A DNA stretch of 39,277 nt from Nocardioides lijunqiniae (GTDB lineage: Bacteria > Actinomycetota > Actinomycetes > Propionibacteriales > Nocardioidaceae): assembly GCF_015024225.1 (NCBI RefSeq), contig NZ_JACJGM010000042.1:1-39277 (forward strand). Direction: 5' to 3'. A program made the position numbers and the translations under genes. This document shows positions 14,797 through 21,231 of this stretch, piece after piece (position 1 is the stretch's first letter; every line of letters starts with the position of its first letter). The notes below the pieces were generated by a model, which worked only from the letters and a program-made list of their open reading frames with translations, was not told the origin of the DNA and did not search any database.

Positions 14797-17052
14797 CTAG
14801 GAGAAGCGGCGCAGGCGCAGGCTGTTGGTGACGACGAAGACGGAGGAGAGGGCCATGGCGGCGCCGGCGATCATCGGGTTGAGGAGGCCGGCGGCGGCGA
14901 GGGGCAGGGCGGCGACGTTGTAGGCGAAGGCCCAGAACAGGTTGCCCTTGATGATGCCCAGCGTCCGCCTGGAGAGCCGTACGGCGGTCGCCGCGACGCG
15001 CAGGTCGCCCCGCACCAGCGTCAGGTCGCTGGCCTCGATGGCGACGTCGGTGCCGGTGCCCATCGCGATCCCGAGGTCGGCCTGGGCCAGCGCGGCGGCG
15101 TCGTTGACCCCGTCGCCGACCATCGCCACGACCCGGCCCTCGGCCTGCAGCCGGCGCACGACGTCGACCTTGTCGGCGGGCAGCACCTCCGCGACCACGT
15201 CGTCGATGCCGACCTCGGCGGCCACGGCGCGCGCGGCGCGCTCGTTGTCACCGGTCAGCAGGACCGGGGCCAGCCCCAGCCGGCGCAGGTCCGCGACCGC
15301 CTCGCGCGAGGTGGTCTTGACCGTGTCGGCGACCACGAGCACCCCTCGCGCGCGCCCGTCCCACCCGACGGCCACCGCCGTGCGGCCCGACGCCTCGGCG
15401 TCGTCGACGGCTGCGAGCAGGTCCTCACCGAGGGCCATGCCCTCGCGGGCCAGGAGGGCGGGCCGGCCGACGACGACCGCGCGCTCACCCACCGTGCCCC
15501 GCACGCCGAGGCCCTCGACGTTGCGGAAGCCCGTGGCGACGGGGACCCGCGGCGCGGCCTGCGTGATGGCCCGCGCCACCGGGTGCTCCGAGCCTGCCTC
15601 GACGGACGCGGCGGCGGAGAGCACGTCCTCGGGCGACTCCCCCGCGGCGGGCGCCGTGGAGACCCAGGCCATCTGACCGGTCGTGACGGTGCCGGTCTTG
15701 TCCAGCACCACCGTGTCGACCACGCGCGTCGACTCCAGCACCTCGGGCCCGCGGATCACGATGCCGAGCTGCGCGCCGCGGCCGGTGCCGACCATCAGGG
15801 CGGTCGGCGTCGCGAGCCCCAGGGCGCACGGGCAGGCGACGATCAGGACGGCGACGGCGGCCGTGAACGCCACCGACGCGTCGGCGCCGTTGCCGAGCCA
15901 GAAGCCCAGCGTCGCCACCGCGAGCGCGATGACCACGGGCACGAAGAAGCCCGAGATCCGGTCGGCCAGCCGCTGCACCTGCGCCTTGCCGTTCTGCGCG
16001 TCCTCGACCAGCCGGGCCATCTGCGCGAGCTGGGTGTCGGAGCCCACCCGCGTCGCCCGCACGACCAGGCGCCCGCTGGTGTTGACGGTCGCCCCGACGA
16101 CGGCGTCACCGGGCCCGACCTCCACCGGGACCGGCTCCCCGGTGAGCATCGACGCGTCGACCGCGGAGTGGCCCGCCTCGACCTCGCCGTCGGTGGCCAC
16201 CTTCTCCCCCGGCCGTACGGCGAACAGGTCGCCCACCGCGAGGCTCGCGGCCGGCACGCGGGTCTCCACCCCGTCCGGACCGTCGCGCAGCAGCGCGACA
16301 TCCTTGGCGCCGAGGTCCATCAGCGAGCGGATGGCCGCCCCGGCCCGGCGCTTGGCGCGCTTCTCGAACCAGCGGCCGGCCAGCAGGAAGGTCGTCACCC
16401 CGGCCGCGGCCTCGAGGTAGATGTTCTCGAGGCCGTCGGTGCGCTCCACGGTGAGGCGGAAGGGGTGCGTCATCCCCGGCATGCCGGCCGTGCCCCAGAA
16501 GAGCGCGACGAGCGACCAGCCGAAGGCGGCCAGCACGCCCACCGAGACCAGCGTGTCCATGGTGGTGGCGCCGTGGCGCGCGTTGGTCCACGCCGCGCGG
16601 TGGAACGGCCAGGCTCCCCACACCGCCACCGGCGCGGCGAGGGTGAGCGAGGCCCACTGCCAGTAGTCGAACTGCAGCGCCGGGACCATGGCCATCGCCA
16701 CGACCGGGACGGTGAGCAGCGCGGAGACGACCAGCCGCTGGCGCAGGGCGTCGAGCTCGGGGTCGCCGGTCTCCGCGGACCCGGAGGACGGGCCCTCGGG
16801 CGCCGCTGACGGCAGCGACGCGGCGTACCCCGCGGCGCTGACCGTCGTCAGCAGGTCGTCGGTCGACACCGTCGCCGGGAAGGCGACCTTGGCCTTCTCG
16901 GTCGCGTAGTTGACGCTGGCGGTGACGCCCTCCAGCTTGTTGAGCTTGCGCTCGATCCGGTTCGCGCAGGAGGCGCAGGTCATGCCGGTGATCGCCAGCT
17001 CGACCTCGCTCGTGGGCGAGGCGGTGCCGGTGCGGTCGACGACGTCGGTCAT
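14797..17052 (-). CDS. copA: copper-exporting P1B-type ATPase
   Basis: This 751-residue pump uses ATP to move Cu(I) out of the cytoplasm. An N-terminal heavy-metal domain holds GMTCASC (Cys26, Cys29). The membrane ion site CPC is at 407-409, and Asp451 in DKTGT is phosphorylated. SEHPVARAI carries the HP motif, and GDGVND closes the nucleotide domain. The last helices contain YN (AYNVAALPL) and MALSS, which mark the Cu(I)-specific P1B-1 subgroup. Eight membrane helices are expected. It is the last gene of csoR-copZ-copA, 13 bases after copZ. Confidence 0.96.
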   Translation of the reverse strand: MTDVVDRTGTASPTSEVELAITGMTCASCANRIERKLNKLEGVTASVNYATEKAKVAFPATVSTDDLLTTVSAAGYAASLPSAAPEGPSSGSAETGDPELDALRQRLVVSALLTVPVVAMAMVPALQFDYWQWASLTLAAPVAVWGAWPFHRAAWTNARHGATTMDTLVSVGVLAAFGWSLVALFWGTAGMPGMTHPFRLTVERTDGLENIYLEAAAGVTTFLLAGRWFEKRAKRRAGAAIRSLMDLGAKDVALLRDGPDGVETRVPAASLAVGDLFAVRPGEKVATDGEVEAGHSAVDASMLTGEPVPVEVGPGDAVVGATVNTSGRLVVRATRVGSDTQLAQMARLVEDAQNGKAQVQRLADRISGFFVPVVIALAVATLGFWLGNGADASVAFTAAVAVLIVACPCALGLATPTALMVGTGRGAQLGIVIRGPEVLESTRVVDTVVLDKTGTVTTGQMAWVSTAPAAGESPEDVLSAAASVEAGSEHPVARAITQAAPRVPVATGFRNVEGLGVRGTVGERAVVVGRPALLAREGMALGEDLLAAVDDAEASGRTAVAVGWDGRARGVLVVADTVKTTSREAVADLRRLGLAPVLLTGDNERAARAVAAEVGIDDVVAEVLPADKVDVVRRLQAEGRVVAMVGDGVNDAAALAQADLGIAMGTGTDVAIEASDLTLVRGDLRVAATAVRLSRRTLGIIKGNLFWAFAYNVAALPLAAAGLLNPMIAGAAMALSSVFVVTNSLRLRRFS

Positions 17053-17065
17053 GGGAGGGCTCCGG

Positions 17066-17272
17066 TCAGGCGAGGGCGTAGCCGGCCTCGGCCACGGCCG
17101 CCGCCACGGCGGCGCGGTCGAGCGGCTCGGCGCTGGTGACGACGGCGGTGCCGGCCTCGTGGGAGACCTCGACGCGCTCGACGCCGGCGATCTCCTCGAT
17201 CTCCTCGGTGACCGACGCGGCGCAGTGGCCGCAGGTCATGCCGGTGACGTCGTAGGTGGTGGTGTGGCTCAT
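17066..17272 (-). CDS. copZ: copper chaperone, heavy-metal-associated domain
   Basis: This 68-residue single HMA domain binds Cu(I) with Cys14 and Cys17 in GMTCGHC and should deliver it to CopA. Length and fold match CopZ. It lies 13 bases after csoR and 13 before copA, so all three share the CsoR-controlled transcript. Its acidic surface stretch EEIEEIAGVE is typical for docking to CopA. Confidence 0.94.
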   Translation of the reverse strand: MSHTTTYDVTGMTCGHCAASVTEEIEEIAGVERVEVSHEAGTAVVTSAEPLDRAAVAAAVAEAGYALA

Positions 17273-17285
17273 GTCTGCCTTCCTC

Positions 17286-17594
17286 TCAGGACCGGACCAG
17301 GCGCGCGATCGCGTCCACGGCCTCGGTCACCTTCTCGCGCGCCTCGGCGTCGCCGACGCGGGCGGCGTCCACGACGCAGTGGTGCATGTGCTCCTCCAGC
17401 AGGCCGATCGACACCGCCTGGAGGGCCTTGGTCATGGCCGCGACCTGGGTGAGGATGTCGATGCAGTACTGCTCCTCCTCGACCATCCGTTGCAGGCCCC
17501 GGGCCTGGCCCTCGATGCGGCGCAGGCGCTTGAGGTAGTCGTCCTTGCGCTGGATGTAGCCGTGCTGGTGCTCGTGCTGCTGCTCGTCTGCCAT
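17286..17594 (-). CDS. csoR: copper-sensing transcriptional repressor CsoR
   Basis: This 102-residue, all-helical DUF156 repressor releases DNA when it binds Cu(I). The ligand set Cys44, His69, Cys73 keeps the exact 25- and 4-residue spacing of the Cys-His-Cys site of M. tuberculosis CsoR. A His-rich N-terminus (HEHQH) is extra and may also touch metal. I start at the ATG giving MADEQQ. A longer frame starting 13 codons upstream would put coding sequence through the operator palindrome and is less likely. It is the first gene of csoR-copZ-copA. Confidence 0.95.
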   Translation of the reverse strand: MADEQQHEHQHGYIQRKDDYLKRLRRIEGQARGLQRMVEEEQYCIDILTQVAAMTKALQAVSIGLLEEHMHHCVVDAARVGDAEAREKVTEAVDAIARLVRS

Positions 17595-17602
17595 GCCCAC
17601 AC

Positions 17603-17621
17603 CATACCCCCCTACGGTATG
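17603..17621. promoter_or_regulatory. CsoR operator palindrome
   Basis: CATACC and GGTATG are perfect six-base inverted arms around a seven-base C-rich centre. This matches the ATACC-N-GGTAT type of operator known for actinobacterial CsoR. It sits nine bases before the csoR start, so the repressor should control its own operon. Confidence 0.8.
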
Positions 17622-17639
17622 AGACCAAGGCACGAGAGA

Positions 17640-17664
17640 GCCCGCCGACCTCGGGTCGGCGGGC
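17640..17664 (-). terminator. strong hairpin terminator of the 57-residue protein gene
   Basis: GCCCGCCGACC and GGTCGGCGGGC form a perfect 11-base stem with a three-base loop. It lies 32 bases past the minus-strand stop at 17697 and is followed by TCTCTCGTG. It insulates the csoR promoter. Confidence 0.75.
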
Positions 17665-17696
17665 GGCTGACTGTCAGGCTGGAGTGGAGGCCGGTC

Positions 17697-17870
17697 TCAG
17701 GCCTCGCGACGCGGCTCGGGCGGCTGCGGCTCGACGCCGAGGATTTCGTCGATCTCCTCGGACGAGAGGTGCTCGTCGGCCTCGCTCGCGGCGATGATCA
17801 GGTTGGTGGTGAGCTCCACCTCGCCCAGGAGGTCGACGTCCTCCAGCGTCACGTCGAACTGGTCGTGCAC
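17697..17870 (-). CDS. small acidic protein of unknown function (57 aa)
   Basis: This short gene has a GTG start with GGAG seven bases upstream and a strong terminator behind it, so it looks like its own transcription unit. The product is acidic, with VTLEDVDLLGEVELTTNLII followed by a second acidic helix (SSEEIDEILGV) and a Pro/Arg tail. It has no cysteine, signal or membrane segment. The two-helix pattern could be a protein-binding peptide. A longer frame reaching 17924 lacks the helical character before this GTG. I do not recognise a named family. Confidence 0.65.
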   Translation of the reverse strand: MHDQFDVTLEDVDLLGEVELTTNLIIAASEADEHLSSEEIDEILGVEPQPPEPRREA

Positions 17871-18001
17871 GAGGGGTCTCCGTCCGGGCGAGGGGGCGAC
17901 TGCGCGACGCAGCCTGAGTGCCAAGCCTACGTGCTGGGCGAAAGTTCCGTCTGGTCATCGCGGACGACGCCGGAATGCTCCGGATTGCTCCAGACAGACC
18001 A

Positions 18002-18033
18002 CGAGGCCCCGACCCTGTCGGGTCGGGGCCTCG
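18002..18033 (-). terminator. strong hairpin terminator of cspA
   Basis: CGAGGCCCCGACCC and GGGTCGGGGCCTCG make a perfect 14-base stem with loop TGTC, 27 bases past the cold-shock gene stop. The rest of the 190-base gap 17871-18060 shows no gene. Confidence 0.85.
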
Positions 18034-18060
18034 CGTAGAAGACTTCTCAGCCGCGTCTGA

Positions 18061-18264
18061 TCAGACGGGGCGGACGTTCTCAGCCTGGGGGCCCTTGGGG
18101 CCCTGGGTGACGTCGAACTCGACCTTCTGGTTCTCGTCCAGGGACTTGTAGCCCTGGGTCTGGATCGCCGAGTAGTGCACGAAGACGTCGTCGCCGCCGT
18201 CCTCCTGCGCGATGAAGCCGAAGCCCTTCTCAGCGTTGAACCACTTCACGGTGCCTTGAGCCAT
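18061..18264 (-). CDS. cspA: cold-shock protein, CspA family
   Basis: This 67-residue single cold-shock domain binds single-stranded RNA and DNA. RNP1 is KGFGFI and RNP2 is VFVHYSAI. The start MAQGTVKWFNAEKGFGF is the family standard. The ATG is preceded by AGGAGTAACGAGCAC. It is a monocistronic unit with a long AT-richer leader upstream and a 14-base-stem terminator downstream. Expression after cold or in stationary phase is typical. Confidence 0.97.
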   Translation of the reverse strand: MAQGTVKWFNAEKGFGFIAQEDGGDDVFVHYSAIQTQGYKSLDENQKVEFDVTQGPKGPQAENVRPV

Positions 18265-18558
18265 GTGCTCGTTACTCCTGTTATCGGAACGAAAGCCGCC
18301 ACTTCGGCGACCCGCATCAGATGCGGTGACACGTCGCTCCGACCCGTGATTGGTATTACCACAAACCAGAAACGCCGTTGGATCACAAACTCCGCGGGCG
18401 TCAGACCAGCTGGAACTTGCATCTGTTGCACCACAGACACTATCAAGCGATCCCCGGAACCCGACCTCGTGGGACCCAGGAATCTTGAGCGTGCCCGTGA
18501 AGGTTGCGCTTCGCCCGTGTGTCCGGCAGGGAAACCGGGCCGACGCGTGCCCACGCAT
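18265..18558 (-). other. cspA promoter and structured 5' leader region
   Basis: This 294-base gap has no credible gene. It is clearly richer in A and T than its surroundings. On the minus strand it holds a TAATAC element (18353-18358) preceded by TTTGTGG, a possible extended -10 box. Between it and the gene are two short hairpins: CCGCAT/ATGCGG (18312-18326) and a GCCG/CGGC one next to it. If transcription starts near 18346, the leader would be about 80 bases, like the RNA thermosensor leaders of cold-shock genes. The promoter call is tentative. Confidence 0.4.
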
Positions 18559-18587
18559 CCGGGGGGCCTCCAGGAGGCCTCCCCCGG
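18559..18587 (-). terminator. GC-rich hairpin after the membrane-anchored coiled-coil gene
   Basis: CCGGGGGGCCTCC and GGAGGCCTCCCCCGG pair over 13-14 bases with one bulged A. It starts seven bases past the minus-strand stop at 18594. It is a probable terminator and separates this gene from cspA. Confidence 0.7.
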
Positions 18588-18593
18588 CGGGTC

Positions 18594-19184
18594 TCAGACC
18601 CCGGTGCCCCCGGAGGTGCCGTCCGGGGTGGCGCGGTGGCTGCCCTGGGACGGGGCCGCCGGCGGCGGCGTGGAGGCCGGGTCCGAGGGGTCCACCGGCC
18701 CGGCGTGACCGGTCGTCGGAGCCGGGGTGGCGTGCGTGCCGGTCGTGCCGTGCGTGCCGGTCGTCCCGGGGCCCTCCGACGTGTCCGCCGCGAGGGCGGG
18801 GTCCGTCGTACCCGGCGTCCCGACCGCGCCGGGCTGGTAGTCCTTGGCCTTGTGGTTGACGTCGGGGTCGATCCGGTCGGCCTCGCGCAGCCGGTCCTCG
18901 ACGCGCGCCTCCTCGACGTGATGACCCTGGCGGGCCTCGTTGGCCCGCTGCTCGGCGCGCTCGGCCTCGGCGCGCTTGACCTGCGCCTCCGCCTCGGCCT
19001 GCTGGGCGTCGCGGGCGGTCTCGGTCAGGACGCCCCGGTGGCTGCCGGCCTCGTGGCGCAGCCGCTCGGCCTCGTGGCGACGCGACTCGGCCTTCTTCTT
19101 GTTGGCCATCGCCAGCGCGACGCCGATGACGGCGAGCAGCACGAGCACGACGACGACCAGGATGATGATGGTGGTGGTGGACAT
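18594..19184 (-). CDS. membrane-anchored coiled-coil protein with Thr/Gly/His-rich tail
   Basis: This 196-residue protein of unknown function starts with one long hydrophobic helix (about residues 5-26) followed by KKK, which predicts an inner-membrane anchor with the rest in the cytoplasm. Residues 30-110 are a charged Ala/Glu/Arg/Gln helix, probably a coiled coil, with HVEEARVEDRLREADRIDPD at its end. The last 80 residues are low-complexity Thr, Gly, Pro, His and Ser, including two copies of GTTGTH encoded by an 18-base tandem repeat. GGAGGG precedes the ATG at the usual spacing. Similar small membrane proteins are common in Nocardioides-like genomes, but no function is known to me. Confidence 0.75.
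   Translation of the reverse strand: MSTTTIIILVVVVLVLLAVIGVALAMANKKKAESRRHEAERLRHEAGSHRGVLTETARDAQQAEAEAQVKRAEAERAEQRANEARQGHHVEEARVEDRLREADRIDPDVNHKAKDYQPGAVGTPGTTDPALAADTSEGPGTTGTHGTTGTHATPAPTTGHAGPVDPSDPASTPPPAAPSQGSHRATPDGTSGGTGV
18731..18766 (-). repeat. 18-base tandem duplication inside a coding region
   Basis: Two adjacent 18-base copies (18731-18748 and 18749-18766) differ at one base. They encode the repeated GTTGTH in the low-complexity tail of the membrane-anchored coiled-coil protein and keep its frame. Confidence 0.8.
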
Positions 19185-19281
19185 GGGTCCCTCCAAGCTT
19201 GTCGACTTCGTCGGCGGTACCCGTCTCCCGCGCCGCGGAAGCAAAGAGGCCTCCTACCCACCGGTCGTGCGTTTTCCCTGG

Positions 19282-20037
19282 TCAGCCCGCCAGCAGGTGC
19301 ACGGCGAGCCCGAGGCCGGCGGCGCCGATCGCGTAGCGCAGCGGCCGCTCCGGCACGGCGCGCAGCAGCCGCGGTCCGGCCGCCCCGCCGAGCAGCGCCC
19401 CGGCCGCCAGCAGCGCCGCGACCGGCCAGTCCACCGGGCCGGCGACGGCGTAGATCAGGGCGCTGCTGAGGTTGGCCGCGCCCGAGCCGAGGTTCTTGAC
19501 GGCGTTGGTCACCGGCAGCGCGAAGTCGTAGCGCAGCGACATCGCCGCGAGCAGCAGGATGCCGGCGCCGGCGCCGAAGTAGCCGCCGTAGACCCCGATC
19601 ACGAGGAAGAGCACCCACCACCGCCCGGCACCGGCGGGTCGGTCGCGCCGGGCGGTACGCCGGGCGAGCAGGGCGCGCAGCCGGTCCCGCGCCAGCAGGC
19701 TGACGCCGCCGAGCGCCACCAGCCACGGCACCAGGACCTCGAAGACGGACGTCGGGGTAGTGAGCAGGAGCGCCGCGCCGAGGCACCCGCCGAGCGCGGT
19801 GACGGCGCACAGCCGCACCGCGAGCCGGCCCTGGCCGCGCAGCTCACGGCGCGCGGCCAGTCCGGAGCCGGCGGTGTTGCTGGTCATCGCGACCGTGCTG
19901 GTGACGTTGGCGCCGACCGGCGACAGTCCCGCGGCGAGCAGGGCGGGATAGCTGACCACCGAGGCCAGGCCCGCGACCGAGCCGCACAGTCCGGCCCCGA
20001 CGCCGGCGAGGACGAGGAGCCACCAGGGAGCGTCCAC
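19282..20037 (-). CDS. TauE/SafE family membrane permease
   Basis: This 251-residue protein has about eight membrane helices. Each half carries the loosely repeated family motif, here GLCGSVAGLASVVSYPALLA near the start and GGYFGAGAGILLLAAM near residue 155. TauE/SafE proteins are linked to export or exchange of sulfite, sulfoacetate or other small organic acids. No sulfur gene is nearby. Its place at the end of operon A, six bases after lhgO, suggests it moves a pathway acid or end product. It starts with GTG. The 97-base gap between it and the next gene downstream shows no clear feature. Confidence 0.85.
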   Translation of the reverse strand: MDAPWWLLVLAGVGAGLCGSVAGLASVVSYPALLAAGLSPVGANVTSTVAMTSNTAGSGLAARRELRGQGRLAVRLCAVTALGGCLGAALLLTTPTSVFEVLVPWLVALGGVSLLARDRLRALLARRTARRDRPAGAGRWWVLFLVIGVYGGYFGAGAGILLLAAMSLRYDFALPVTNAVKNLGSGAANLSSALIYAVAGPVDWPVAALLAAGALLGGAAGPRLLRAVPERPLRYAIGAAGLGLAVHLLAG

Positions 20038-20043
20038 GCCCCG

Positions 20044-21231
20044 TCAGGCCGTGGCTTCGACGCGGTCCGCGAGGTGGCGGGCGATCTCGAGCGCCGCGGT
20101 CGCGGCCGGTGAGGGGGCGTTGAGCACGTGCAGCTGGCGCGGGGCGTGCTCGACGTGGAAGTCGTCGACCATCCGGCCGTCGCGGCCCACGGCCTGGGCG
20201 CGCACGCCGGCGCCGGAGCGCACCAGGTCGTCGCCGGTGACCTCGGGCAGCAGCTCCTGCACGCTGCGCACGAAGAGCGAGTGGCGCACGGACCGTGCGA
20301 CCTCGCCGGCGCCGGTGCGCCAGTGCCGGCGCGCCAGGCGCCAGGCGCCGGGCCAGGAGAGCTCCTCCCAGAGGTCCCGGGCGTCGACGTCGCCCCACCG
20401 GTAGCCCTCGCGGGCCAGCGCGAGCACGGCGTTGGGGCCGGCGTGGACGACGCCGTCGTGGCCGCGGGTCAGGTGGACGCCGAGGAACGGCAGGGCCGGG
20501 TCGGGCACGGGGTAGACCAGCCCGCGCACGAGGTGGCGGGCGTGGTCGCGCAGCTCGTGGTACTCACCCCGGAACGGCAGGATCCGCACGTCGGGGCGCA
20601 GGCCGGCCAGGCGCGCGACCCGGTCGCTCTGCAGGCCCGCACAGTTGAGGACGTAGGTGCCGCGCACCGTGTGCTGCGACGTCGCCACCTCGACGGAGGT
20701 GGCGTCGGAGGCGACCGAGCGGACCTCCTGGCCCAGCAGCACGCTGCCGCCCGCCGCCTCGAGCAGCGCGACCAGCGCCCGGGAGACGCCGACGTAGTCG
20801 ACGACGGCGGTCGTGCCCACCCGCAGCGCGGCGAGGCACTCGACGTGCGGCTCCAGCTCGCGCGCCTCCTCGCTGCTCAGCCGCGAGGCCGGTACGCCGT
20901 TCGCCGCGGCGCGCCGCTGGAGCTCGTCGAGCTGCGGGAGCTGGCGCCGCTGGGTGGCGACGATCAGCTTGCCGGTGACGTCGACGCTCACCCCGTGGTC
21001 GCGGGCGAAGGCCACCAGGGACCGCGCGCCCTCGACGGCGAAGCGGGCCTTGAGGCTGCCGGGGGCGTAGTAGATGCCGGAGTGGACGACGCCGGAGTTG
21101 CGGCCGGTCTGGTGGGCAGCGACCCGGTCCTCCTTCTCCAGCACGGTGACGCGGTGGCCGCGCGCGGCGAGCTCCGCGGCGCCGGCCAGGCCGAGGATGC
21201 CGCCGCCGACGACCACGACGTGCTCGCTCAT
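20044..21231 (-). CDS. lhgO: L-2-hydroxyglutarate oxidase (LhgO family)
   Basis: This 395-residue FAD enzyme of the DAO superfamily oxidises L-2-hydroxyglutarate to 2-oxoglutarate. The N-terminal FAD motif is VVVVGGGILGLAGAAELA. Family signs are RNSGVVHSGIYYAPGSLKA near residue 45, the central FRGEYHEL, and PFLGVHLTRGHDGVVHAGPN near residue 250. LhgO is normally membrane-associated and feeds electrons to quinone. Its ATG overlaps the stop of the FAD/Fe-S dehydrogenase by four bases. That partner probably handles the D-form of the same or a related acid, so operon A can oxidise both enantiomers. Confidence 0.93.
   Translation of the reverse strand: MSEHVVVVGGGILGLAGAAELAARGHRVTVLEKEDRVAAHQTGRNSGVVHSGIYYAPGSLKARFAVEGARSLVAFARDHGVSVDVTGKLIVATQRRQLPQLDELQRRAAANGVPASRLSSEEARELEPHVECLAALRVGTTAVVDYVGVSRALVALLEAAGGSVLLGQEVRSVASDATSVEVATSQHTVRGTYVLNCAGLQSDRVARLAGLRPDVRILPFRGEYHELRDHARHLVRGLVYPVPDPALPFLGVHLTRGHDGVVHAGPNAVLALAREGYRWGDVDARDLWEELSWPGAWRLARRHWRTGAGEVARSVRHSLFVRSVQELLPEVTGDDLVRSGAGVRAQAVGRDGRMVDDFHVEHAPRQLHVLNAPSPAATAALEIARHLADRVEATA

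Noticed and set aside
13666..16809. A plus-strand open frame of more than 1000 codons across the acidic protein and copA
   Set aside because: It is open only because of GC bias. It has no domain and crosses two well-supported genes on both strands.
18246..18554. Possible small gene in the region upstream of cspA
   Set aside because: It overlaps the cspA start and leader, has no ribosome-binding site, and its composition is not protein-like.
19282..20037. TauE/SafE permease as a sulfite or taurine exporter
   Set aside because: No sulfur-metabolism gene lies nearby and the family is broad, so the specific function is not assigned.
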